A program made the position numbers and the translations under genes. The notes below the pieces were generated by a model that saw nothing but the letters and a program-made list of their open reading frames with translations, had not been told where the DNA came from and searched no databases. A DNA stretch of 22,795 bases, taken from NCBI GenBank assembly GCA_947454585.1, contig CANGML010000004.1, positions 1-22,795 of the forward strand. The letters are read 5' to 3'. Position 1 is the first letter of the stretch. Every line of letters starts with the position of its first letter. Positions 1 to 6,725 of the stretch are shown piece after piece. The DNA comes from Comamonadaceae bacterium (GTDB taxonomy: Bacteria; Pseudomonadota; Gammaproteobacteria; Burkholderiales; Burkholderiaceae_C).

Positions 1-192
1 ACCTTCACCGCCATGCGTGAACGCGAGACGGTGCCCTTGATGTTGGATGTCACCGCGCACACCCACGTCATGGGCCGTCCCTCAGGCGCTTGGGTGTATG
101 ACGAGATCATGGCCATCGTGGCCCAACATTCCGATGTGTGGGTCACCACGCGTCAAGAGATGGCTGACTACGTGTTGAAGGAAACCGCATGA
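1..192 (+). CDS. Polysaccharide deacetylase family protein (PuuE/allantoinase-like), 3' end only
   Basis: The reading frame is open from the first base and ends at TGA 190-192, giving the last 63 residues of a protein whose start lies outside the window. The segment with HTHVMGRPS, followed about 20 residues later by DVWVTTRQEMADYVL, matches what I know of the C-terminal end of NodB-fold polysaccharide deacetylases of the PuuE/allantoinase type. In these, a His-rich stretch near the end belongs to the metal-dependent active site and the last helix carries an 'x-W-x-x-T-R-x-E-x-A' pattern. The stop overlaps the next start (ATGA at 189-192), so the two genes are probably translationally coupled. 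A deacetylase/amidohydrolase beside a Bug binding protein suggests uptake and hydrolysis of a small amide or carboxylate, but the substrate cannot be read from this fragment. The family call is fairly good; the specific reaction is not known. Confidence 0.72.
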   Translation, partial: TFTAMRERETVPLMLDVTAHTHVMGRPSGAWVYDEIMAIVAQHSDVWVTTRQEMADYVLKETA

Positions 193-1160
193 TGAACCGA
201 CGCCTCGCACTTTCCTTGTGTATCGCCATGGGTTGGGTGAGCGCTGCACACGCTCAAAGCCAGATCGCCTATCCCCATAAACCGGTCAAGTTTGTGGTGG
301 CCTTCGCGCCCGGTGGCCCTGCCGACATCATTGCCCGCTTGCTCGGCCAGCGCTTGTCCGAAAACATCGGACAGCCTGTGGTGATCGAGAACAAAGCGGG
401 TGCAGGGGGCAGCCTGGCCAGCGGGCTGGTCGCCAAAGCCCCCGCTGATGGCTATACCTTGATGCTCAACACCAGCTCCTATGCCGTGAATGCGAGCTTG
501 TCCAAAAATACCAGCTTTGATGCAGAGAAAGATTTTGTGCTGGCCAGCGTGGTGGCCTCGAGCCCTAACTTGTTGGTGGCTTATCCGGGATTGAAAGCCA
601 AGAACTTGCAAGAGATCGTGGTCGAGGCCAAGTCGGGTAAGTTGAATTACGGCTCGGCGGGCGCAGGTACGACACCGCATTTGACAGCCGAATATTTGTT
701 CAAGGTGTTGGGCAAGGTGAACGTCACGCACATCCCCTTTCAAGGGGCCGGCCCTGCCTTGGCGGCCACCATGGGTGGTCAAGTCGAGATGGCGAGCGTG
801 GCCTTGCCCGCCGCGGTGGAGATGGTCAAAGGCGGCAAAGTGCGCGGCTTGGCGGTGACCAGTAACAAACGCGTGGCCTCGATGCCCGATGTGCCCACCG
901 TGGCAGAGTCTGGCTTTCCAGGTTTTGAGGATTACACCTGGGTGGGTGTGTTTGCGCCCAGCAAAACATCCCCTGAAATCGTGACTTATTTAAACCAAGA
1001 GATTGGCAAGATTCTGCGCACGGCAGACTTCCAAGCCAAGTTGGCGGGTGTGGGTTTTGAGCCTGTGGGTGGCACCCCCAAAGAAGCGGGCGACTATTTG
1101 AAAGTGGAAATCAACAAGTGGGCCAAGATCATCAAAGAAACCGGCGTGAAGGTCGACTGA
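189..1160 (+). CDS. Bug/TctC-family tripartite tricarboxylate transporter substrate-binding protein
   Basis: A 323-residue periplasmic solute-binding protein of the Bug (TctC) family, the length usual for the family. Residues 1 to about 22 form a Sec signal peptide: an Arg pair, a hydrophobic stretch, then AHAQ. The mature part starts with the family pattern of a 'YP-x-KPVKFVV' strand, then FAPGGPADIIAR, and the ENKAGAGGS loop near residue 80, which contacts the carboxylate ligand in characterised Bug proteins. The start at 189 overlaps the stop of the deacetylase gene; ATG at 192 is an equally possible start that would shorten the protein by one residue. No TctA/TctB membrane genes lie nearby, which is common for the many orphan Bug proteins of Burkholderiales. 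The ligand is unknown. The 3' end converges with the exbD genes with only 10 bp between and no clear terminator. Confidence 0.93.
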   Translation: MMNRRLALSLCIAMGWVSAAHAQSQIAYPHKPVKFVVAFAPGGPADIIARLLGQRLSENIGQPVVIENKAGAGGSLASGLVAKAPADGYTLMLNTSSYAVNASLSKNTSFDAEKDFVLASVVASSPNLLVAYPGLKAKNLQEIVVEAKSGKLNYGSAGAGTTPHLTAEYLFKVLGKVNVTHIPFQGAGPALAATMGGQVEMASVALPAAVEMVKGGKVRGLAVTSNKRVASMPDVPTVAESGFPGFEDYTWVGVFAPSKTSPEIVTYLNQEIGKILRTADFQAKLAGVGFEPVGGTPKEAGDYLKVEINKWAKIIKETGVKVD

Positions 1161-1170
1161 CCTGCGCAGC

Positions 1171-1593
1171 CTAGGGCGCGGCAAACTGCTCGGTGCCCAC
1201 GATGCCAATCTTGGTCAAGCCCTGACGCTGCGCGCTGGCTAACACGCCGGCCACCGCTTCGTACTTGGCCTTGCCATGCGCTTTGATGTGCAGCTCAGGC
1301 TGGGGCTCTTGGGCTTTGGCTTGCAGCAGCAGTGCCTCCAGCGCCGCCCGGTCCGCCAAGAACTTGCCGTTCCAGTTGACCACGCTGCGGGCGTCCACCT
1401 CTATGCGCACCACGTTGGGTTTTTTGGGCAGCGTCGTGGCGGCTTGCGGCATGTCCAGGTTGACCGAGTGCAGCTGCACGGGGATGGTGATGATGAGCAT
1501 GATCAGCAGCACCAACATCACGTCGATCAAGGGCGTGGTGTTGATGTCCATCATCACCTCGGGCTCGTCAGGGGTTTGCAGTTGCAGTGCCAT
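1171..1593 (-). CDS. exbD: ExbD biopolymer transport protein (second, distal copy)
   Basis: A 140-residue protein with a short cytoplasmic N-terminus and one membrane helix beginning TTPLIDVMLVLLIMLIITIP. It contains the Asp (about residue 24) that carries protons in ExbD/TolR proteins. The rest is a periplasmic domain with the ExbD-type 'L...P..P.V.I..D' pattern and a C-terminal strand-helix unit (HIKAHGKAKYEAVAGVL). ExbD works with ExbB as the proton-driven motor that energises TonB. It starts 2 bp after the stop of the other exbD, so the two are co-translated. Two adjacent exbD genes after tonB and exbB are known from Xanthomonas campestris, where the second copy has a role separate from basic iron uptake. 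Whether this is so here is inference. TolR is an alternative family name, but no tolA, tolB or pal is present. Confidence 0.92.
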   Translation of the reverse strand: MALQLQTPDEPEVMMDINTTPLIDVMLVLLIMLIITIPVQLHSVNLDMPQAATTLPKKPNVVRIEVDARSVVNWNGKFLADRAALEALLLQAKAQEPQPELHIKAHGKAKYEAVAGVLASAQRQGLTKIGIVGTEQFAAP

Positions 1594-1595
1594 GA

Positions 1596-2054
1596 TTAGT
1601 TCCCCTGCGGCGAGGCTGTGGATAGCCCCTGCGGGTCTGTCACGAAACGAACCTTCGTCAAACCCGCCACCTGAGCGGCATACAACACGCGACCGACGGC
1701 TTCAAAGTCGGCTTTGGCGTCGCCACGAATTTGTACTTCGGGTTGTGGTTTTTTCTCTGCAAAGTTTGTCAGTTGCTTGATGAGGTCGGCTTGGCTGCGC
1801 ACCGGTGCGTCATACACATACGCTTGGCCTTGCGCGTTGACCGACAGAATGATGTTGTCCGGCTTGGTCTCGCGGGGTTGCTGCACCTCGTGCGGCAATT
1901 CCACCTTGATGGAGGTGGTCACCACGGGAATGGTGATGAGGAAGATGATGAGCAGCACCAACATCACGTCCACCAAGGGCGTGGTGTTGATGGTGGTCAA
2001 CAGCTCCCCATCATCCCCGTTGCTGCCCTCGCTCGGGCCTAGGTGCATGGCCAT
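1596..2054 (-). CDS. exbD: ExbD biopolymer transport protein (first copy)
   Basis: A 152-residue ExbD/TolR-type protein. An acidic, Ser/Gly-rich leader of about 18 residues precedes the signature helix, with TTINTTPLVDVMLVLLIIFL and the proton-carrying Asp near residue 29. The periplasmic domain ends with QIRGDAKADFEAVGRVL, the same strand-helix unit as in the downstream copy. The two copies share this core but differ clearly in the leader and the C-terminal tail, so this is an old duplication and not an assembly repeat. The start ATG at 2054 lies 3 bp after the exbB stop; a second in-frame ATG at 2048 is possible. With ExbB and TonB it forms the inner-membrane complex that drives TonB-dependent outer-membrane receptors. 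Confidence 0.92.
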   Translation of the reverse strand: MAMHLGPSEGSNGDDGELLTTINTTPLVDVMLVLLIIFLITIPVVTTSIKVELPHEVQQPRETKPDNIILSVNAQGQAYVYDAPVRSQADLIKQLTNFAEKKPQPEVQIRGDAKADFEAVGRVLYAAQVAGLTKVRFVTDPQGLSTASPQGN

Positions 2055-2057
2055 GGG

Positions 2058-2810
2058 TTATTGCTTCGCTGAACCAGACGCAGCAGCACCCAACAGCACG
2101 GCGTGCAAGTCGGCGCCAAAGGCATGCACTTCTTCCATCGCCACTTTGTTGCGGCGCACCAGCCAGTTGTAGCCCAGCACCGCAGGCACGGCCACGGCCA
2201 AGCCAATGGCGGTCATGATGAGTGACTCGCCCACTGGGCCCGCCACTTTGTCGATGCTGGCTTGGCCAGACATGCCAATCTTCACCAGCGCGTTGTAAAT
2301 GCCCCAGACCGTGCCAAACAACCCGACAAAGGGCGCGGTCGAACCCACGGTGGCTAATACGGCCAAGCCATCTTGCATGCGGCTTTGCACCTGGTTCATG
2401 GCACGTTGGATGCTCAGGGTCACCCAGTCGTTGAAGTTGATGTTGCCCAGCAAGCCCGTGTGTTTGCCGGCGCTCTCCAACCCTTTTTCGGCAATGAAGC
2501 GAAACGGGCTATCGGCTTCCAAGTCCTGAGCGCCTTGGCGCACATCGCCGGCGTTCCAAAACTTGTCTTGCGCGGTTTGGGCGTAGCGCATGACACGGTT
2601 TTGCGCCAACAGCTTGGTGAAGATCACATACCAACTGCCCATGCTCATGAGGACCAAGATCAGCAAGGTGGCCTTGGCCACGATGTCACCTTGGGCCCAC
2701 AGGGCAGACAGGCCATAGGGGTTCTCCACCACGTCCTCAGCCCAAGTGCTGGCGCTCAGGGTGAGCAGGGTGGCGCTGGCTGCGGTGCGAGTCAAGGTGT
2801 GTTTCAACAT
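2058..2810 (-). CDS. exbB: ExbB, MotA/TolQ/ExbB proton channel family protein
   Basis: A 250-residue inner-membrane channel subunit. I place the start at ATG 2810 because an AAGGAA ribosome-binding site lies 6 bp upstream; the longer frame to 2825 would need a TTG. The first 23 or so residues look like a cleavable signal (hydrophobic, ending STWAED), as in the longer ExbB subfamily. Three membrane helices follow, near residues 45-66, 148-175 and 190-215. The second has the family motif with VGSTAPFVGLFGTVWGIYNA, and the third has GPVGESLIMTAIGLAVAVPA. These line the pore in which ExbD sits. It follows tonB and precedes two exbD genes, so it is the motor of a TonB system and not of a Tol-Pal system. 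The soluble loop between helices 1 and 2 is of normal size. Confidence 0.94.
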   Translation of the reverse strand: MLKHTLTRTAASATLLTLSASTWAEDVVENPYGLSALWAQGDIVAKATLLILVLMSMGSWYVIFTKLLAQNRVMRYAQTAQDKFWNAGDVRQGAQDLEADSPFRFIAEKGLESAGKHTGLLGNINFNDWVTLSIQRAMNQVQSRMQDGLAVLATVGSTAPFVGLFGTVWGIYNALVKIGMSGQASIDKVAGPVGESLIMTAIGLAVAVPAVLGYNWLVRRNKVAMEEVHAFGADLHAVLLGAAASGSAKQ

Positions 2811-2816
2811 GGGAGC

Positions 2817-2822
2817 TTCCTT
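2817..2822 (-). promoter_or_regulatory. Ribosome-binding site that sets the exbB start
   Basis: Read on the minus strand this is AAGGAA, 6 bp before ATG 2810. The same bases lie inside the longer frame that would start with TTG at 2825, so the site argues for the shorter ExbB. It lies in the 29-bp space between the tonB stop (2840) and exbB. Confidence 0.6.
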
Positions 2823-2839
2823 CAAGTTGCGAGCGGCGT

Positions 2840-3511
2840 TTATTCCAAACGCCAGGTGTATCTGATGCTGGCCCAGCTTTGCTCAGGTTTGCCATCGACC
2901 GTGCCGGGTCGGAATTGGCATTTGGAGAGGGCATTGCGGGCCGCCTCGTCCAAGCGGGTGAAGCCGGATGTCTTTTCAATCTCGGCTTGCAGCACACGGC
3001 CATCGGTGCCAATGAGAAACTTCAATGTCACCGTGCCTTCTTCTTCCATGCGGCGCGAAGCGCTGGGGTAGTCAGGTTTGGCGCAGGAAGCACCGGGCTG
3101 AATGACGGCACCTGTGCGAATAGCTGGCGCAGGCGGCGCAACCGGTGCAGTAGGGGCCGCAGCAGGCGGCGCGCTGGGTTGGGTGATGGCGGGGGCTGTG
3201 CTGGTGGGGGCTGGCGGCGGCGGGGCGGGTGTGGGTGTTTTGGGCGTCGGCGCTTGGGGTGTTGGCGCTGGCGCTGGGGGCGGCGGTGCTTCGGTCATCA
3301 ACACCGCTTCGACGGTGTTCTCGGTCAAGCGCACCACCTGCTTGGCTAAGCCTGAGGTGATCGCCCACAGCAGCAGCGCATGCAAAAGCACCACCAAGCC
3401 GATGCCGGTCAGGTTTGTGCGGGGGGAGCGTTGACGCGCCGCATAAGACGATGCGGCCGGTGTCGAAGTTGACAAGTGAGACAAACGAAAAGGCCTTGAA
3501 AATTTACCCAA
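2840..3511 (-). CDS. tonB: TonB energy transducer
   Basis: About 223 residues in the classic TonB order: a basic cytoplasmic N-terminus, one membrane helix near residues 35-55, a Pro/Ala/Thr-rich periplasmic spacer near residues 75-130, and a C-terminal TonB domain near 143-223. The helix carries a His (about residue 44, LLHALLLW) in the place of the functionally important transmembrane His of E. coli TonB. The C-terminal domain has YPSASRRMEEEGTVTLKFLI, then DGRV and a final basic strand. Two cysteines (about 143 and 198) could form a disulfide. There is no ATG near the start: the frame opens with TTG at 3511, and another TTG at 3484 has a better-placed AAGG, so the exact start is uncertain. 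The protein carries energy from ExbB/ExbD to outer-membrane receptors. It lies between bactofilin and exbB on the same strand. Confidence 0.93.
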   Translation of the reverse strand: MGKFSRPFRLSHLSTSTPAASSYAARQRSPRTNLTGIGLVVLLHALLLWAITSGLAKQVVRLTENTVEAVLMTEAPPPPAPAPTPQAPTPKTPTPAPPPPAPTSTAPAITQPSAPPAAAPTAPVAPPAPAIRTGAVIQPGASCAKPDYPSASRRMEEEGTVTLKFLIGTDGRVLQAEIEKTSGFTRLDEAARNALSKCQFRPGTVDGKPEQSWASIRYTWRLE

Positions 3512-3530
3512 TTTTAGAGGCCCGCCGGTG

Positions 3531-3546
3531 AAGCCCTGTTGGGCTT
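3531..3546. other. Perfect short hairpin between bactofilin and tonB
   Basis: AAGCCC and GGGCTT form a 6-bp stem with a 4-base loop, just after the bactofilin stop and 20 bp before the tonB start. There is no T-run on either side, so it is not a normal terminator. It may act as an mRNA-stability or processing element that sets bactofilin apart from the TonB genes, or be chance. Confidence 0.4.
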
Positions 3547-3552
3547 GGAGCC

Positions 3553-3879
3553 TCAGACTTGCTTCATATTGCCTTTGATTTTTCCACCGCGCTCGATCTC
3601 GAGTTCGCCGTAGGTCACATCACCAGACACTTTGCCGCTGGAACGCACGATGAGCACACTCTTGCTGGTGACGGCTTCATTCAGTTCGCCTTTGACGTCA
3701 ATGAAGTCTGCTTCGGTCCTGCCTGAGACAACACCCGCGGCGCCGATCACCACATCTTTGGCGACCACATCACCTTCCACGGTGCCAGAAATGATGGCTT
3801 GGTTAGGAGCGCTGATCGAGCCTTTGAAGACTACGCCATTGCCAATGAAAATACTTTTGTCTTTGGTACCTTCACTCAT
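3553..3879 (-). CDS. Bactofilin (DUF583 polymer-forming protein)
   Basis: A 108-residue bactofilin. The short polar N-terminus is followed by repeating Gly/Val strands (IFIGNGVVFKGSI, IISGTVEGDVVAKDVVIG, SVLIVRSSGKVSGDVTYGEL), the right-handed beta-helix repeat of this family. It ends with GKIKGNMKQV. Bactofilins polymerise without nucleotide into membrane-associated filaments that place cell-wall enzymes or other partners. The length is near the lower end of the family, so the disordered tails are short. ATG 3879 has an AAAGG site 6-7 bp upstream. The gene is the first of a same-strand run into tonB-exbB-exbD-exbD. It is divergent from a ParA gene, which is notable because bactofilins work with ParA-type systems in some bacteria. 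Confidence 0.94.
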   Translation of the reverse strand: MSEGTKDKSIFIGNGVVFKGSISAPNQAIISGTVEGDVVAKDVVIGAAGVVSGRTEADFIDVKGELNEAVTSKSVLIVRSSGKVSGDVTYGELEIERGGKIKGNMKQV

Positions 3880-3993
3880 TTGCGACCTTTCAAAATTGGT
3901 TGTGTTGCGAGTTTAGACGTTTATTGTTGATTTTTGCTATTTACTAGACGCCTCAGCCATCGTCCGTCAGCTTATCGGCGAAAATTAAAACCT
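3880..3993. promoter_or_regulatory. Divergent promoter region between bactofilin and parA
   Basis: A 114-bp AT-richer spacer that must hold the start signals for both directions. On the plus strand a loose match is TAGACG near 3914 with TATTTA about 18 bp downstream; neither box is good. The parA start has no clear Shine-Dalgarno sequence, while the bactofilin start does (AAAGG). No operator repeat is obvious. Confidence 0.35.
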
Positions 3994-4620
3994 ATGAAAG
4001 TCGTTGTTGTCGCTAACCCCAAAGGTGGGGCGGGTAAATCCACCTTGTCTACCAATATTGCCGGCTACTTTGCCTCGCAAGGTCATCAAGTCATGCTGGG
4101 CGATGCGGATACCCAGCAGTCGTCCAAGTTTTGGCTGACCCAGCGTCCTGAGACGCTGCCTGCGATTGCCACGTGGGAATACCAACCCGATTTGGTCCTC
4201 ACGGCCAAACCGCCCCGAGGCACAACGCATGTGGTGATCGATACGCCCGGCGGCATTCATGGCTGGCGGTTGCAAGAGGTGATTGAGCGCGCAGACAAGG
4301 TGCTGGTGCCTGTCATGCCCAGTGTGTTTGACATGCAGGCCACCAGCCAATTTTTGTTGCAGTTGGTCAAGATCACCGAGAAGCTGCCCACGCAAGTGGC
4401 GGTGGTTGGCAACCGCGTGGATGGTCGGACTATTTCTGCCGCCAATTTGCGCAAGTTTGTCGACGCGATGGATGTGCAGGTGCTGAGCTATTTACGGGAC
4501 ACGCAATACTATTTGCACATGGCGGCACACGGTTTGTCATTGTTTGACATCACGCCCTCGAAGGTGCAAAAAGACTTGGAGCAGTGGTCGCCAATTTGCC
4601 ATTGGCTGGATCAAGATTGA
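3994..4620 (+). CDS. Orphan ParA/MinD-family ATPase
   Basis: A 208-residue P-loop ATPase of the ParA/MinD class. It opens with MKVVVVANPKGGAGKST, a deviant Walker A with the signature first lysine (K10) and K15. A DADTQQSS switch I-like motif follows near residues 38-45 and Walker B (VVIDTPGG) later. I chose ATG 3994 because the Walker A then lies at the usual place; the frame runs back to a TTG at 3934, but that leader is not conserved-looking. Such short ParA proteins without a DNA-binding N-terminal domain position chromosomes, plasmids, protein clusters or cell poles by cycling on DNA or membrane. No parB or parS-like repeat is seen, so it is probably not a canonical segregation pair. Its divergent partner is bactofilin. 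The gene ends at a strong hairpin terminator. Confidence 0.9.
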   Translation: MKVVVVANPKGGAGKSTLSTNIAGYFASQGHQVMLGDADTQQSSKFWLTQRPETLPAIATWEYQPDLVLTAKPPRGTTHVVIDTPGGIHGWRLQEVIERADKVLVPVMPSVFDMQATSQFLLQLVKITEKLPTQVAVVGNRVDGRTISAANLRKFVDAMDVQVLSYLRDTQYYLHMAAHGLSLFDITPSKVQKDLEQWSPICHWLDQD

Positions 4621-4632
4621 CCCAAGGCTCAT

Positions 4633-4670
4633 CTACAAAAAAACCCGCCTGTTGACGGGTTTTTTTGTAG
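4633..4670. terminator. Symmetrical bidirectional terminator between parA and acsA
   Basis: Two perfect 15-base arms, CTACAAAAAAACCCG and its complement, flank an 8-base loop (4648-4655). Because an A7 run lies in the left arm and a T7 run in the right arm, the GC core is followed by a U-run on both strands. It can therefore end both parA (plus strand, stop at 4620) and acsA (minus strand, stop at 4683). This is a textbook shared intrinsic terminator for convergent genes. Confidence 0.93.
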
Positions 4671-4682
4671 GTCAAGCGTCGA

Positions 4683-6647
4683 TCAGTGGTTGTCCGTCAG
4701 CTGGTCCAAGATCGCTGGGTTTTCCAAGGTCGAGGTGTCTTGGGTGATGGCCTCGTTCTTGGCCAAGCTGCGCAGCAAGCGGCGCATGATCTTGCCGGAG
4801 CGGGTCTTGGGCAAGTTGTCGCCGAAGCGAATATCTTTGGGCTTGGCGATGGGACCAATTTCTTTGCCCACGTGGTCGCGCAAGATCTTGGCAATTGCTT
4901 TGGCTTCGTCGCCTGTGGGGCGTGAACGCTTCAGCACCACGAACGCGCAAATGGCTTCGCCGGTGGTGTCGTCAGGACGGCCCACCACCGCGGCTTCGGC
5001 CACCAGCTCGGTGCAGCTCACCAAGGCCGATTCGATTTCCATGGTGCCCATGCGGTGACCCGACACGTTCAACACGTCGTCGATACGGCCGGTGATGGTG
5101 AAGTAGCCGGTTTTCTCGTCGCGGATCGCACCGTCGCCCGCCAAGTAGTACTTGCCCTGGAACTCTTCGGGGTAGTAGCTTTTCTTGAAGCGTTCGGGGT
5201 CGCCCCAGATGGTGCGGATCATCGAAGGCCAGGGGCGCTTGACCACCAAGATACCGCCTTGGCCGTTGGGCATGTCGTGGCCCGCTTCGTCCACCACCGC
5301 GGCTTGAATGCCGGGGAAGGGCAAGGTGCAAGAGCCGGGCACCATGGGTGTCACGCCAGGCAGTGGCGTGATCATGTGGCCACCGGTTTCGGTTTGCCAG
5401 AAGGTGTCGACGATGGGGCAGCGGCTGCCGCCCACGTGCTTGTAGTACCACTCCCAAGCAGCGGGGTTGATGGGCTCGCCGACCGAGCCCAACAGACGCA
5501 AGCTCGAGAGGTCGTAGCTCTTGGGGTGCACGGCCTCGTTGGCTTCAGCGGCTTTGATCAGTGAGCGAATCGCGGTGGGGGCGGTGTAGAAGATCGACAC
5601 TTTGTGGTCTTGGATCATCTTCCAGAAACGGCCTGCGTCTGGGTAAGTGGGCACGCCTTCAAACACGATCTCCGTGCCGCCCAAAGCCAAGGGGCCGTAG
5701 GTGATGTAGGTGTGGCCGGTGACCCAGCCGATGTCTGCGGTACACCAGAACACGTCGTTGTCTTTCAAGTCAAACGTCCACTGGGTGGTCAAGGCGGCAT
5801 GCAGAAGATAGCCGCCGGTGCTGTGTTGCACGCCTTTGGGCTTGCCGGTGGAGCCTGAGGTGTAAAGCAAGAACAAGGGGTGCTCAGCGCCCACCCATTC
5901 GGGTTCGCAGGTGGTGGCTTGTTGGTCGGCCAATTCGGCCAACCATTGGTCACGGCCCGCGGTCATGGCGATGTCGCCACCGGTGCGCTTGACCACCAAC
6001 ACGTTTTTCACAGAGGCACAGCCGCCCAAGCCAATGGCTTCGTCGACGATGGCTTTCAAAGGCAGGTGTTTGCCACCGCGCACCTGTTGGTCAGCGGTGA
6101 TGATGGCGACTGCGCCGGTGTCTTCAATGCGGTCACGCAACGACTGGGCAGAGAAGCCGCCAAACACCACCGAGTGGGTGGCGCCGATACGGGCACAGGC
6201 TTGCATGGCGGCCACGCCTTCGATCGACATGGAGATGTAGATCATCACGCGGTCGCCTTTTTTGACGCCGACTGATTTCAGCGCATTGGCGTATTGGCAG
6301 GTCTTGGCCAACAGTTGCTTGTAAGTCGCGCGGGTCACTTCGCCGCCGTCGGCTTCGAAGATGATGGCGGTCTTGTCACCCAAGCCTTTTTCAATGTTGC
6401 GGTCCAAGCAGTTGTAAGAGGCGTTCAAGGTGCCGTCTTCGAACCATTTGAAGAAGGGGGCGTTGCTTTCGTCCAAGACTTTGGTGAACGGCGTTTTCCA
6501 GCTCAACAACGCACGGGCTTGCTCAGCCCAAAAGCCTTCGTAATCGGTTTCTGCTTTTTTGCACAAGGCGTCGTAAGCGGCCATGCCGGACACGTTGGCT
6601 TGCTTGACGAACTCAGCTGATGGCTGGTGAATGGTGATGTCGCTCAT
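4683..6647 (-). CDS. acsA: Acetyl-CoA synthetase (AMP-forming)
   Basis: A 654-residue acyl-adenylate-forming enzyme that makes acetyl-CoA from acetate, ATP and CoA through acetyl-AMP, in the cytoplasm. The length matches bacterial Acs. Motifs in order: the nucleotide-binding A3 loop [13 protein letters not shown] near residues 262-274; the WQTETGG active-site segment; the hinge region [20 protein letters not shown]; and the C-terminal [11 protein letters not shown] with the catalytic lysine at about 619. That lysine is the site known to be inactivated by acetylation in this family, so such control is possible. An AGGAG site lies 8 bp upstream of ATG 6647. The gene is 78 bp downstream of zorC on the same strand, separated by a weak terminator, so it may have its own promoter. 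It ends at the shared terminator. Confidence 0.97.
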   Translation of the reverse strand: MSDITIHQPSAEFVKQANVSGMAAYDALCKKAETDYEGFWAEQARALLSWKTPFTKVLDESNAPFFKWFEDGTLNASYNCLDRNIEKGLGDKTAIIFEADGGEVTRATYKQLLAKTCQYANALKSVGVKKGDRVMIYISMSIEGVAAMQACARIGATHSVVFGGFSAQSLRDRIEDTGAVAIITADQQVRGGKHLPLKAIVDEAIGLGGCASVKNVLVVKRTGGDIAMTAGRDQWLAELADQQATTCEPEWVGAEHPLFLLYTSGSTGKPKGVQHSTGGYLLHAALTTQWTFDLKDNDVFWCTADIGWVTGHTYITYGPLALGGTEIVFEGVPTYPDAGRFWKMIQDHKVSIFYTAPTAIRSLIKAAEANEAVHPKSYDLSSLRLLGSVGEPINPAAWEWYYKHVGGSRCPIVDTFWQTETGGHMITPLPGVTPMVPGSCTLPFPGIQAAVVDEAGHDMPNGQGGILVVKRPWPSMIRTIWGDPERFKKSYYPEEFQGKYYLAGDGAIRDEKTGYFTITGRIDDVLNVSGHRMGTMEIESALVSCTELVAEAAVVGRPDDTTGEAICAFVVLKRSRPTGDEAKAIAKILRDHVGKEIGPIAKPKDIRFGDNLPKTRSGKIMRRLLRSLAKNEAITQDTSTLENPAILDQLTDNH

Positions 6648-6680
6648 GAACCGGTCTCCTCTTATTTGGCGGTATCTTTC

Positions 6681-6701
6681 AAAACCCCGTGACTGTGGGG
6701 T
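6681..6701 (-). terminator. Weak hairpin terminator after zorC
   Basis: On the minus strand ACCCC and GGGGT form a 5-bp stem with an 8-base loop, followed by TTTTG. It lies 25 bp after the zorC stop and 34 bp before the acsA start. The stem is short, so termination would be partial. It is the only sign of a boundary between the recCBD-zorABC array and acsA. Confidence 0.4.
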
Positions 6702-6725
6702 GGCGCTCTTACAAGGGTCTGACGA

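Noticed and set aside
1171..3511. Tol-Pal system in place of TonB-ExbBD
   Set aside because: The Pro-rich transducer has a TonB C-terminal domain, and tolA, tolB, pal and ybgF are absent.
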